Shown here: piece by piece, positions 8,243 to 16,755 of the stretch
Numbering within the stretch: the first letter of the stretch is position 1
Layout: the number at the start of each line of letters is the position of its first letter
NCBI GenBank assembly: GCA_013204605.1
Contig: JABMNI010000010.1
Span: 1-42,893, forward strand
Direction of reading: 5' to 3'
Length of the DNA stretch: 42,893 bases
Source: Ignavibacteria bacterium
Lineage (GTDB): Bacteria; Bacteroidota; Ignavibacteria; Kapaibacteriales; Kapaibacteriaceae
Position numbers and translations under genes: made by a program
The notes under the pieces: generated by a model
Databases searched by the model: none
Seen by the model: the letters and a program-made list of their open reading frames with translations, nothing else
Told to the model about the DNA's origin: nothing

Positions 8243-8761
8243 ATGGATGCAGAAATCATTGTACTGCGATTACTTCATATAGTTTTCGGTGTTATTTGGG
8301 CGGGCTGGGCTGTATCGCTGTGGTTGTTTGTCGAGCCGGCAGCTCGTGCATCTGGTCCGGCCGGCGGCGTATTTATGCAGAACATTACCGGGAACACCCC
8401 ACTCCTCAAGGTGATGACCATTGCACCGCTCTTGGTGATTATCGCCGGAATTCGGTTGCTTTGGATAACGTCAGGGGGCTTTGACGGTGCGTAGATGGCC
8501 ACATCGCAGGGAATTATGCTTCTGCTAGGCAGCGCAAGTGGAATCGTAGTTTTCATATACGGGATGATGGTAATGCGTCCTGCCGGCATGCGTATGGGTG
8601 CAATTTCGCAGCAAATCCAGGCAGGTGGCGCACCACCCACTCCAGAGCAACAGGCTGAGATTGGCAAACTTCGCCAAACACTTAGCACTGGCGGACGCAT
8701 TGCGGCAATCGTATTGATAATTACCACCGCTCTTATGTCGGTGGCACGCTTCGTGGTGTGA
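8243..8761 (+). pseudogene. Four-helix membrane protein interrupted by an in-frame amber codon
   Basis: One continuous reading frame runs from ATG 8243 (GGGA eight bases upstream) to the TGA at 8761, broken only by TAG at 8492-8494. Before the stop are two hydrophobic helices (LRLLHIVFGVIWAGWAVSLW and a segment around APLLVIIAGIRLLWI); after it are two more (IMLLLGSASGIVVFIYGMMV and RIAAIVLIITTALM). The second half starts with ATG directly after TAG, so it could in principle be reinitiated as a separate protein. The simplest reading is a TGG-to-TAG change in a ~172-residue four-helix protein of unknown function. A sequencing error or readthrough are alternatives. Confidence 0.7.
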
Positions 8762-8807
8762 GTCGCGATAAGCGCGACGCCACCTTTTTCCTCCCTATCT
8801 TCGCCAC

Positions 8808-10343
8808 GTGTTTTCACCGCTAACTAAAATATTGCGTCGTGCCGTACGCGAGGCTGCAAAGACAGACGAGGCACGACGCACGTTTGTTAAAACGGCAGCG
8901 CTTGCGGCTGCTGCCACTGCCCTGCCCCCAATACTAATTCGGTGCACCAAGCCACAAGAAGTTTCCGTAGGCAAGGATTTTAACGTAGCTGTTGTGGGCG
9001 CGGGAATTGCCGGACTCAACGCAGCGCGTTATTTAAAAAACGGTGGCCTAAAAGTTAGACTGTTCGAAGCAACACAGCGCACCGGAGGCCGAATTCTATC
9101 GGCAGATAATTTATTGGTGAAGGGGGCTGTTACAGAACTTGGTGGCGAGTTGATAGATTCTAATCACGCCGAGATGTTGAGCCTTGCCCGCGAGTTCGAG
9201 TTGGATTTGATTGATTTGCAAGACGCAGATTATGCAACGCTGAAAGACACGTTCTTTTTCGACAACCGAAAAATTACTTCCGCCGATATTGCGAATGGGA
9301 TAGCCCCCTACCTGAAAACTATTGCGCATGACGCGTCAATGTTGCCGTTCGATTTGCGACACCTAAACAAGAGTCCGGCGCAGGCGCTTGATGACATGTC
9401 GATGGAAACCTACCTAACACAACTGGGCGTTACCGGCTGGCTGCGACGGTTTATTGAAGTGGCGTTCGTGACGGAAAATGGTACTGAGTTGGCTGATCAA
9501 TCGGCACTGAATTTTATTACGTTGGTGAGCACGGAGTTGAATAGTGGGGCGTTCCAGCCTTATGGTGAGAGCGATGAACGGTACAAGGTGCGCGGTGGCA
9601 ATCAGCAAATCACGGATATGCTTTCCGTTGAAGTGCGCGATGGAATTCACACCGGTATGATACTTGAGCGCATTGCAAAAGTTGGTGGCAGATTTCAATT
9701 GACGTTCCGAAAAGATGCAGCGATGGTTGAAGAAATTGCCGACGTAGTTGTGTTGGCAATTCCGTTTTCGATTTTGCGTTCAATTGAAATGGCGATGGAA
9801 TTGCCTAAAAACCTTCACAACATGATTCATCATTTGAACTACGGACAAAACAGCAAGATTGTAGTGGGATTTAGAAAACCGTTCTGGCATGAATCGGGCG
9901 CTAACGGTGTGATGTTTAGCGATGGTCCGGTGCAGCTTGCGTGGGACAACACGGCGCTGCAAAATGTTGATGGTGGCGGACTCACGTTTTTCCACGGCGG
10001 TAGTATGTGCAGAGCTATGGGCGCTGTGCAAAAAGACAAGGCCGCTTCGCAAATGATGGACTCCATTGCGCAGGCGTGGCCGGCCCCGGCTGCCGACATG
10101 GCAGTGGGGCGCGTTGAACGAATGTATTGGCCGGCAGCTCGGTTTGTAAAGGGGAGCTATTCGAGTTTTGGGCCCGGGCAATGGACGCAGATGTACGGCG
10201 TAGGTGCAACTAGCGTCGATGGATTGTACTTTGCCGGCGAACACACCAACGAAGAATTTCGCGGCTACATGAACGGCGCTGCATTGTCGGGCAAGACCTC
10301 CGCTGAAAAAGTTTTAGCTGCAATTGCGCGCGCAACATTCTGA
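8808..10343 (+). CDS. FAD-dependent amine oxidase with Tat-type signal
   Basis: 511 residues from GTG 8808. The N-terminus has a twin-arginine-like motif (ARRTFVK) before an Ala-rich hydrophobic stretch, suggesting export in folded form by Tat. A Rossmann FAD-binding motif follows (VAVVGAGIAGLNAARYL, ~61-77), then FEATQRTGGRI, and the C-terminal FAD motif GLYFAGEHTNEEFRGYMNGA typical of flavin amine oxidases (monoamine oxidase/L-amino-acid oxidase family). The substrate is unknown. The last 79 bases overlap the end of the convergent COG2509-type gene. Upstream ATG starts are lacking, so GTG was kept. Confidence 0.9.
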   Translation: MFSPLTKILRRAVREAAKTDEARRTFVKTAALAAAATALPPILIRCTKPQEVSVGKDFNVAVVGAGIAGLNAARYLKNGGLKVRLFEATQRTGGRILSADNLLVKGAVTELGGELIDSNHAEMLSLAREFELDLIDLQDADYATLKDTFFFDNRKITSADIANGIAPYLKTIAHDASMLPFDLRHLNKSPAQALDDMSMETYLTQLGVTGWLRRFIEVAFVTENGTELADQSALNFITLVSTELNSGAFQPYGESDERYKVRGGNQQITDMLSVEVRDGIHTGMILERIAKVGGRFQLTFRKDAAMVEEIADVVVLAIPFSILRSIEMAMELPKNLHNMIHHLNYGQNSKIVVGFRKPFWHESGANGVMFSDGPVQLAWDNTALQNVDGGGLTFFHGGSMCRAMGAVQKDKAASQMMDSIAQAWPAPAADMAVGRVERMYWPAARFVKGSYSSFGPGQWTQMYGVGATSVDGLYFAGEHTNEEFRGYMNGAALSGKTSAEKVLAAIARATF

Positions 10344-11875
10344 CCATCTAACGCCGCGCTAACTATTCCGCCCGCATAACCCGCGCCTTCGCCGCTAGGA
10401 AAAAGTCCAGCAAGATTTGTACTCTCGAATGTTTCTCTGCTTCGCGGAATTCGCACCGGACACGATGTTCTACTTTCCACTCCAACCACCACCGCATCTT
10501 CTGTAACGTATCCCTTCATCTGTTTTTCAAAATCTAACAAAGCCCCCTTCAGTCGACTAATAATTCCGGTTGGAAGAACGGTGCGCAAATCCGCGCTTGC
10601 AACGCCCGGTATGTACGAGGTGGGCGGCAACGAACTGCTAACTTTATTTACCATAAAATCAGTTACGCGTTGTGCGGGTGCCACTTGCAACGTGGTGCGC
10701 ACAGCGTTGAATGCGGCGTGTTCGATTTGCAATTGATATGCCACTCCCGCTAGTGCACCACGGGTTTCGTGTTGCGTCCAATCTCGCTCATCCACTGCCA
10801 CTACCACTCCCGAATTTGCAAACGGAGAATCGCGGCGCGACATCGACATTCCGTTTACAACAATTTCGCCGGGCGAAGTTGCCGATGGCACAATGAGTCC
10901 GCCGGGACACATGCAAAACGAAAAAACACCCCGATCTTTTTGTTGGCTTACTACGGCGTACGCAGCTGCTGGGAGAAAGGGGCTTCGTGGATTTTGACGG
11001 TACTGCAATTCATCGATTAACGCCTGTGGATGTTCAATGCGAACACCCATGGCAAATGCTTTTGGTTCGAGTGCAACGTTGTGCTTTAGGCAAATATCGA
11101 ACACATCGCGTGCGCTGTGTCCCGTGGCTAGAATCACGGCATCACCTTCTACGGTATTTCCGTTTTCTAAAATCACGCCATGAATGCGTTGCTGATTTTC
11201 TTTTGAGGAAACCAAAAAATCTACTACTCTACTATCGAATAACACCGAGCCCCCTAGCCGCTCAATAGTGCGTCGGATATTTTGAACCACTACCCACAGT
11301 TTATTCGAACCAATGTGCGGATGTGCGTCGATTAAAATGTCGGGGTTAGCGCCGTGCTCCACTAGCAAACGTAAGACGCTATCAATTTTGCCGCGCTTGT
11401 GCGAACGTGTGTAAAGTTTGCCGTCGGAATACGTACCCGCACCGCCCTCACCGTAGCAATAATTGCTATCGGGATTCACTTCGCCGAACTGCTGAATTGC
11501 CCGCAGGTCGCGTCGGCGCAACCGTGCATCCTTGCCGCGCTCCACCACCACCGGCGTTATGCCATGCAGCAAAAGTTCGAGGGCCGCGAAATATCCCGCC
11601 GGACCCGACCCTACAATAACCACACGCTTTTTCGGATCGGCCTGTTGTAGTTGTTCTGTCAAATTTGGTGGCGTGTCGAGCAACTCATCTACATACACTG
11701 TAGCACGAATTCTCACAATGGCATCGCGCGGTCGCGCATCGATACTTCGTTTTTCAATTACCACCTCAACATTTTCACAGTCGAACATTCCACACTCTTC
11801 CAGTATGGTCTGTTTTACAATGTCGTTGTTATAACCATCACGTGGCGGCAACACTATTTCTAAACTGTTTTGCAT
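10265..11875 (-). CDS. Uncharacterised FAD-dependent dehydrogenase (COG2509-like)
   Basis: 536 residues. After ~80 residues of an alpha/beta N-terminal region comes a dinucleotide-binding motif RVVIVGSGPAGYFAALELL (~84-102), then a conserved stretch NYCYGEGGAGTYSDGKLYTR and later FCMCPGGLIVPS, which mark the NAD(FAD)-utilising dehydrogenases of COG2509. The C-terminus carries the second flavin motif (GEGAGYAGGIVSAALDGQNV). The reaction is unknown for the family. The coding end runs 79 bases into the end of the convergent amine oxidase gene, so the last ~25 residues of each protein share DNA. Confidence 0.88.
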   Translation of the reverse strand: MQNSLEIVLPPRDGYNNDIVKQTILEECGMFDCENVEVVIEKRSIDARPRDAIVRIRATVYVDELLDTPPNLTEQLQQADPKKRVVIVGSGPAGYFAALELLLHGITPVVVERGKDARLRRRDLRAIQQFGEVNPDSNYCYGEGGAGTYSDGKLYTRSHKRGKIDSVLRLLVEHGANPDILIDAHPHIGSNKLWVVVQNIRRTIERLGGSVLFDSRVVDFLVSSKENQQRIHGVILENGNTVEGDAVILATGHSARDVFDICLKHNVALEPKAFAMGVRIEHPQALIDELQYRQNPRSPFLPAAAYAVVSQQKDRGVFSFCMCPGGLIVPSATSPGEIVVNGMSMSRRDSPFANSGVVVAVDERDWTQHETRGALAGVAYQLQIEHAAFNAVRTTLQVAPAQRVTDFMVNKVSSSLPPTSYIPGVASADLRTVLPTGIISRLKGALLDFEKQMKGYVTEDAVVVGVESRTSCPVRIPRSRETFESTNLAGLFPSGEGAGYAGGIVSAALDGQNVARAIAAKTFSAEVLPDNAAPFM

Positions 11876-12073
11876 GACCGCAAATTACGGGAACACCTAC
11901 GGTGAACCATCGAAGGTCTGTAGGTCTGCTTTGCGCTGTGTATATTTGAGACTATACAATTGGCTAATGATGCTTCAGCGTAGAACACTTAAATCCTCTC
12001 AATCGTTTGTTTAAAGTCAACACAACATGCAAGTGTGGTAAAGTCTAGCGAACACAAACCCCCTAACATTCTA

Positions 12074-12421
12074 ATGCCCAACGATCGCTACGAAATGATT
12101 TATGATATTGTCTGCCAAATACCGCGCGGCATGGTAACCACCTACGGTCACATTGCCGAGGTGATTGGGGTAAAATCTGGCGCACGCTTGGTGGGTTGGG
12201 CACTTAATTCCGTGGCGCATTCGGCTCGGATTGATATTCCGTGCCACAGGGTGGTGAATCGTCTGGGCGAGCTGAGCGGCAAAATGCACTTCGAAACACC
12301 ATTCGTCATGCGCGAACGCCTTGAGCAAGAAGGCGTGACATTTGTGGGGGAGGCCGTGGATTTGGAAAAACACCTATGGAAACCAGTCAATTGCGAGTTA
12401 CGAATTGCGAATTACGAGTAA
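12074..12421 (+). CDS. MGMT-family protein (small alkyltransferase-type, PCHR motif)
   Basis: 115 residues from ATG 12074; a GTG at 12035 would add 13 unconserved residues. The fold is the DNA-binding/active-site domain of O6-alkylguanine-DNA alkyltransferases: IPRGMVTTYGHIAEVIG, then RLVGWALNS and the active-site motif IPCHRVV. The reactive Cys is kept, unlike many alkyltransferase-like proteins that have Trp. The protein lacks the usual N-terminal domain, as do small Ada/MGMT paralogues. Role: recognition or repair of alkylated guanine. The last 11 residues (VNCELRIANYE) are encoded by a dispersed intergenic repeat, so the native end has probably been replaced. Confidence 0.85.
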   Translation: MPNDRYEMIYDIVCQIPRGMVTTYGHIAEVIGVKSGARLVGWALNSVAHSARIDIPCHRVVNRLGELSGKMHFETPFVMRERLEQEGVTFVGEAVDLEKHLWKPVNCELRIANYE

Positions 12422-12705
12422 TTTAGTAGTCTGGCTACTGTCATGCTCATGGTGCAAACACTCAGAGTGAATACTTAACGCAAATACTTAGGTTAAGTAA
12501 TCCAAGGCTGTTACCTCAGATTTCGTAATTCGCAATTCATAGCCAACAATTGCGAAAACTCGAATTCTATCTCGCTTACAGTGCGGATACTTAGGGAGAA
12601 TAATTCAAGGCCGGTGTCACGGATCTCTTAATTGCTAATTCGCAATTCATAATTGACTAATTCCGTATCTTTGTTGTCTATACTAAACACAAAACAGGAT
12701 TATAT
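12387..12705. repeat. Repeat-rich gap: AATTGCGAATTACGA family and a ~60-bp imperfect duplication
   Basis: From 12387 the sequence is the repeat CAATTGCGAGTTACGAATTG and its continuation, also seen at 23138 and 41662. Downstream, 12484-12540 and 12587-12650 are imperfect direct copies (ATACTTAGG..., CAAGGC, ...TTCGCAATTCAT), each ending in the reverse complement of the same repeat. No ORF is visible. The right end holds the FKBP gene's promoter region. Confidence 0.75.
12666..12673 (+). promoter_or_regulatory. Candidate Bacteroidota-type -7 element for the FKBP gene
   Basis: TATCTTTG matches TAnnTTTG and sits 32 bases before the ATG at 12706. A -33 TTTG at normal spacing is not clear, so confidence is moderate. 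Confidence 0.45.
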
Positions 12706-13401
12706 ATGAAGGTCATGTTGACCATGGCGCTTGCTGCAGTTGTAGCGATTGCTTGTAATGCTCAACCTAAGGTAGGCGAGATGAAACCGATGAACAAAAA
12801 AGACTCCACTTCATATGCAGTGGGCGTCCAAATAGCTACGTCGTTTAAAAATCAAGAGATGGACATGAACATCGAGATGGTTGCCGCCGGAATGCGTGAC
12901 CACTTGGGCGGTTCGTCTTTGTTTAACGAGGAACAAGTTAAAGCTTGTCTTCAAAGTATGCAGGAAGAATCAATGGCAAAAGCAACTGAAGTTCGCACTG
13001 AAAAAGGTGCCGAAGCCATTGAGAAAAGCGAAAAATTTCTTGCTGAGAACAAGTCTAAGCCGGGCGTTATGACAACTCCTTCTGGACTTCAGTACAAAGT
13101 AGTTAAAGAAGGCACTGGCAAAAAGCCAGGAAAAGACAACACAGTTAAAGTTCACTACAAAGGAACGTTAACTAGCGGAGATACTTTCGATAGCTCGTAT
13201 GATCGTGGCCAGCCGGCAGAATTCGGCGTTGGTCAAGTTATTCCGGGTTGGATTGAAGGTCTACAGTTAATGTCTGTAGGTTCTAAATACATGTTCTTCA
13301 TCCCACCAGCTTTAGCCTATGGCGAGCAAGGTGCGGGTGGTCAAATCGGACCTAACGAAGCTCTGATTTTCGAGGTTGAACTCCTCGACATCATTAAATA
13401 A
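12706..13401 (+). CDS. FKBP-type peptidyl-prolyl isomerase, probable lipoprotein
   Basis: 231 residues. The N-terminus (MKVMLTMALAAVVAIAC) is a signal peptide with a possible lipobox ending at Cys17. Residues ~30-110 form the helical dimerisation domain found in FkpA/FklB (SYAVGVQIATSFKNQ, VAAGMRDHLGG). Residues ~125-231 are the FKBP domain with VKVHYKGTLTSGDTFDSSYD, VIPGWIEGLQLM and IPPALAYGEQGAGG, all active-site positions kept. It should act as a periplasmic or outer-membrane folding catalyst and chaperone. A GGA lies 9 bases before the ATG. A desaturase gene follows 6 bases after the stop. Confidence 0.94.
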   Translation: MKVMLTMALAAVVAIACNAQPKVGEMKPMNKKDSTSYAVGVQIATSFKNQEMDMNIEMVAAGMRDHLGGSSLFNEEQVKACLQSMQEESMAKATEVRTEKGAEAIEKSEKFLAENKSKPGVMTTPSGLQYKVVKEGTGKKPGKDNTVKVHYKGTLTSGDTFDSSYDRGQPAEFGVGQVIPGWIEGLQLMSVGSKYMFFIPPALAYGEQGAGGQIGPNEALIFEVELLDIIK

Positions 13402-13407
13402 AACGTA

Positions 13408-14358
13408 ATGCAAAACTCTTTCAGCTATAAGCAGATCAACAACATACCCGTGGTTTTGTTGTTGGTTCTGCCCACCCTGGCCGTTGGCTACGGCATATAC
13501 ATGATAACGCAAGGAACAGTGTCAACACTCGATGTAATGATGCTGCTAATATTCGGTGCTCTTACTGAGTATGGCGTTACCATGGGATATCATCGAATTG
13601 TAGTTCACAAAGCAGTTGAAGCCCATCCGGCGCTAAAGGCTGTTATTCTTGCACTTGGCTCGATGGCTTGGCAAGGACCTGTAATTAACTGGGCTAGCGT
13701 TCACACCAAGCATCATGCAAAGTCAGACCAAGAAGGCGATCCGCATTCACCTACGGTCTCTGGATTTCTGTACGCACACTTTGAATGGCTTCTGGCTATG
13801 TCGAACAAAGATGTTGGCCAGGTTCGCGAAGAGTGGGGCAAGCGGTTCTACAAAGACCCAATGATCGTTTTCTTTAACAACACGTTTCTCTTTTGGAGCA
13901 TGTTCGGCTTGGCAATTCCCGCAATAATTGGATTTTTTGTAGGGGGCTGGTCAGCCGCACTAACCGGATTTATCTGGGGTGGTTTGATTAGACTTTTCCT
14001 TACGTCGCATGTAACGTGGAGTGTGAATAGTGTTTGTCACTATGTTGGGCGCCGCATGTTCACAACTACAGATAAGAGTCGTAACAACTTCATAGTTGGA
14101 ATCCTAGCCCTTGGCGAAGGATGGCACAACAATCACCACGCCTTCCCCGCTTCGGCCTTTCATGGTTTGAAATGGTGGCAGATAGACATTACAGGAATCT
14201 CAATTAGAATTTTTGAGAAACTTGGATGGGTGAAAAAAGTTGTTCGCGTTCCGCAGGCATATCTCGAACGTAGAATGGAAGAAGGGCGCAACGGAGTAAA
14301 CACCCCGATGATGGTCCAAACACTTGCTATGACCGAAGAGGTTCCCTCGGAGGTCTGA
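13408..14358 (+). CDS. Fatty acid desaturase (acyl-CoA/acyl-lipid delta-9 type)
   Basis: 316 residues with four to five membrane helices and the three histidine boxes of membrane di-iron desaturases: HRIVVH (~62-67), HTKHH (~99-103) and HNNHH in GEGWHNNHHAFP (~236-247). This is the delta-9 type that introduces a double bond into saturated acyl chains, adjusting membrane fluidity. It starts six bases after the FKBP gene, so the two may share a transcript, though the link may be only positional. The end is followed by a dispersed AT-rich repeat, a 14-bp triple repeat and a terminator. Confidence 0.93.
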   Translation: MQNSFSYKQINNIPVVLLLVLPTLAVGYGIYMITQGTVSTLDVMMLLIFGALTEYGVTMGYHRIVVHKAVEAHPALKAVILALGSMAWQGPVINWASVHTKHHAKSDQEGDPHSPTVSGFLYAHFEWLLAMSNKDVGQVREEWGKRFYKDPMIVFFNNTFLFWSMFGLAIPAIIGFFVGGWSAALTGFIWGGLIRLFLTSHVTWSVNSVCHYVGRRMFTTTDKSRNNFIVGILALGEGWHNNHHAFPASAFHGLKWWQIDITGISIRIFEKLGWVKKVVRVPQAYLERRMEEGRNGVNTPMMVQTLAMTEEVPSEV

Positions 14359-14360
14359 TT

Positions 14361-14390
14361 GGAATTAAAAATTGAGGATTAAGGATTAAA
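14361..14390. repeat. AT-rich 3'-end repeat, second copy
   Basis: This stretch begins GGAATTAAAAATTGAGGATT and is nearly identical to 556-585. As there, it begins just after a stop codon (TGA at 14356-14358). Confidence 0.7.
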
Positions 14391-14396
14391 AAATTC

Positions 14397-14438
14397 GCTG
14401 GGTGGAAACGACCGGGTGAAAAGCACCGGGTGAGATGA
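14397..14438. repeat. Three tandem 14-bp CCGGG-type units (locus 1)
   Basis: GCTGGGTGGAAACG, ACCGGGTGAAAAGC and ACCGGGTGAGATGA lie head to tail. The unit length and CCGGGNRAA-like core match two other loci in the window (39243-39284 and 41705-41746). Confidence 0.7.
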
Positions 14439-14447
14439 GTTGAATTC

Positions 14448-14489
14448 AAAAACCAATCTGCTTGCTTACAGCGTGTAGATTGGTTTTTT
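14448..14489 (+). terminator. Rho-independent terminator after the desaturase gene
   Basis: AAAAACCAATCT at 14448-14459 pairs perfectly with AGATTGGTTTTT at 14477-14488, with a 17-base loop, and the right arm runs into TTTTTTCTTTTTC. The left arm begins with A's, so it could stop transcription from either direction. Confidence 0.75.
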
Positions 14490-14548
14490 CTTTTTCTTGC
14501 ACAACGCGCATTTGCACAACGTGCTTAATTATACTGGCGGTAACTGTA

Positions 14549-16339
14549 GTGACAATCTTCTCGTGCAATAGTCTAACCAAGGCGTACTTCGAAAAAGTTC
14601 TTTTTAGGGGGGTGGCCTTTGGAATGCAGAGTGATGAACGTGTGGGAATTATCGGACGCAATGGGGCCGGTAAGACGTCGTTACTACGCATTGTTGCGGG
14701 CATCGATGAGCCCGACGAAGGAACGTTTGCCGTCAACAACGATGCCCGCATAGAATACCTCGAGCAGCTTCCATCGTTTGATGTTCACGATACTGCCCTT
14801 CATGCCGTAACCAAGGAATACAACCAAGAGCATGGCCACTTGGAAGATTGGGAAATTGAAACTCGAGCGCGTCTGTATCTCGGAAAGTTGGGTCTGGAGG
14901 ACGTACAAAAAGATGTTCACTCGATGTCTGGCGGGCAGCGCAAGCGCGTTGCCATTGCTCGCGCGTTAATGTCGGAACCCGACCTATTAATTCTGGATGA
15001 GCCTACTAACCACCTCGATGCCGATTCGGTTCAATGGCTACAAGATGAGCTTCAATCATCTTCGCGCGCCCTTCTGCTGGTAACGCACGATAGGTATTTC
15101 CTTGATGCTGTTTGCAATAGAATTGTGGAGCTGGATCAATTGCGTCTCATCTCGTACGACGGCGGCTACGAACGCTACCTTGAACTCAAGGAGCAAATGA
15201 TGTCGGTGCAGGATGCCACCGCCGAGCACGACCGCAACAAACTCCGCAAGGAGCTTGCATGGCTAGCCAAGGGAGCAAAGGCCCGCCGAACAAAACAAAA
15301 GAGTCGCATCGATTGGATTGCAAAAATGCAAGCCGAACCGGAACGCGTTGATATTCGTGATATCGAAATCGAAGTTGGAAACAAAAAGTTGGGCGGGAAA
15401 ATCATCGATGCTGTTGATGTCCAAGTGAGTATCAACGGCAAGGTGTTGTTTACCGATTTTACGTATCGTGCAAAGCCCCTTGACAAAATAGGAATCATCG
15501 GTCCGAACGGCGCAGGGAAATCTACGCTACTCAATACGCTGTGCGGGAAAATTCAAGCCGAAAAGGGCTACGCAAATATTGGTGAGACCGTACAAATTGG
15601 ATACTTTGCGCAAGAGGTAAAGGATTTGTCGGAAAACGAAACTGTGATTTGGAATGTGCGCGACATAGCGGAGTACATCGATGTAGGCGTTGGACGCGAG
15701 CGGTACATCACGGCCAAGGAACTCTGCGATCGATTTGCATTTTCATCCAAACAACAACACGCCTACGTACACACATTATCCGGTGGCGAGCGTCGGCGTC
15801 TGGCGCTGCTCCGCATTCTCATGGGCAACCCCAACGTCCTATTTCTCGATGAGCCTACCAACGACTTCGACATTGAAACGCTCGGCGCTCTCGAAGACTA
15901 CCTGCAATTTTTTAAAGGGGTCTTACTGGTTGTATCGCATGACCGTGCATTTCTCGACAAAACTGTCGATACAATTTGGAGCTTCGAAGAGCACGGAAAA
16001 ATCAAGGAGTACCCTGGAAATTATTCCGATTACCTAGAGAAAAAAGAGTCCAAGGGCAAGGCGAAATCGCGCAAGAAAGAAGCGGCCGAACAAGTTCGTG
16101 TTGATGCTAGCGCAAAAAAAGACGTGGTAAAAATCTCGTTCAGCGAGCGCAAAGAACTCGAAAAACTTCCCAAGCAAATCGAAAAGCTAGAGTCGCGAAA
16201 ATCCGAACTCGAACTACAACTCGGTTCAGGCGAAACCCCCTACATGCAACTCCAAAAACTCAGCGCCGAATTCGAAACCATCGGCAAGGAACTCGACACC
16301 GTCATGAAACGCTGGATGGAGTTGGTTGAGCGGAGTTAG
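14549..16339 (+). CDS. ABC-F family ATPase (Uup-like)
   Basis: 596 residues from GTG 14549, chosen because homologues begin close to TIFSCNSLTKAYFEK and because a terminator lies inside the longer ORF. Two ABC domains are joined by a linker: Walker A GRNGAGKT and GPNGAGKS, signatures MSGGQRKRVAIARAL and LSGGERRRLALLRIL, Walker B LILDEPTNHLD and LFLDEPTNDFD. There are no membrane helices. The charged, helical C-terminal ~80 residues resemble the coiled-coil DNA/ribosome-binding tail of Uup. ABC-F proteins act on ribosomes in translation, ribosome assembly or antibiotic resistance. GGCGG lies about 8 bases before the GTG. Confidence 0.9.
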   Translation: MTIFSCNSLTKAYFEKVLFRGVAFGMQSDERVGIIGRNGAGKTSLLRIVAGIDEPDEGTFAVNNDARIEYLEQLPSFDVHDTALHAVTKEYNQEHGHLEDWEIETRARLYLGKLGLEDVQKDVHSMSGGQRKRVAIARALMSEPDLLILDEPTNHLDADSVQWLQDELQSSSRALLLVTHDRYFLDAVCNRIVELDQLRLISYDGGYERYLELKEQMMSVQDATAEHDRNKLRKELAWLAKGAKARRTKQKSRIDWIAKMQAEPERVDIRDIEIEVGNKKLGGKIIDAVDVQVSINGKVLFTDFTYRAKPLDKIGIIGPNGAGKSTLLNTLCGKIQAEKGYANIGETVQIGYFAQEVKDLSENETVIWNVRDIAEYIDVGVGRERYITAKELCDRFAFSSKQQHAYVHTLSGGERRRLALLRILMGNPNVLFLDEPTNDFDIETLGALEDYLQFFKGVLLVVSHDRAFLDKTVDTIWSFEEHGKIKEYPGNYSDYLEKKESKGKAKSRKKEAAEQVRVDASAKKDVVKISFSERKELEKLPKQIEKLESRKSELELQLGSGETPYMQLQKLSAEFETIGKELDTVMKRWMELVERS

Positions 16340-16353
16340 GGCTTGGCGTTCTG

Positions 16354-16600
16354 CTATCTTGCAACCGTGATCTGAATTGTTGAACAGTCGTGTTTTGTAC
16401 GGTACTTTAGGAAATAAATTCCGTTCGAAATATTCGTCAGATTGAGTGGGAGAGTACTTGTTGCGGTGCCACTATCTACGGATGCCAAGGTTTGCATTTC
16501 AAATACTTTAACGCCGTAAAGATTGAACAATTCCACTAAAGCACCCTCATTAGATCTGGATTCGGCTGCCGAGTGGTCTACCTTTAGAGTTGCTACAGTT
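16354..16600 (-). pseudogene. 3' part of a T9SS-type secreted-protein gene, separated by the IS element
   Basis: This reads into the IS end and carries about 80 residues ending in a T9SS-like C-terminal sorting domain: VELFNLYGVKVFEM, LPLNLTNISNGIYFLKY and the final ITVAR. It has no start of its own. With 19159-19775 it forms one gene split by the IS21-family insertion; both parts lie on the same strand and in compatible order. Confidence 0.75.
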
Positions 16601-16709
16601 TGACTATTCCGGTCTAAACTGAGCCAGTGATTCCGGAGCAAACTGAGCCACTTTGCTGCATAAGAACTTCAGACGCTAGTCTGACATTCCGGCAGAAACT
16701 GAGCCACAC
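16601..16709. repeat. Left-end multiple terminal repeats of the IS21 element
   Basis: Three spaced copies of ATTCCGG followed by 3-5 bases and AACTGAGCCA lie at about 16605-16626, 16630-16650 and 16686-16707. They are typical IstA-binding repeats of IS21 elements. Confidence 0.85.
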
Positions 16710-16755
16710 GAATTTGCGAATTTGCCCCCAGATAATATTCATCCTGAGGGGTAGA

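Noticed and set aside
11941-11948. TATATTTG as the promoter of the MGMT-like gene
   Set aside because: It fits the -7 consensus but is 126 bases before the preferred ATG, and the region is AT-rich, so chance is likely.
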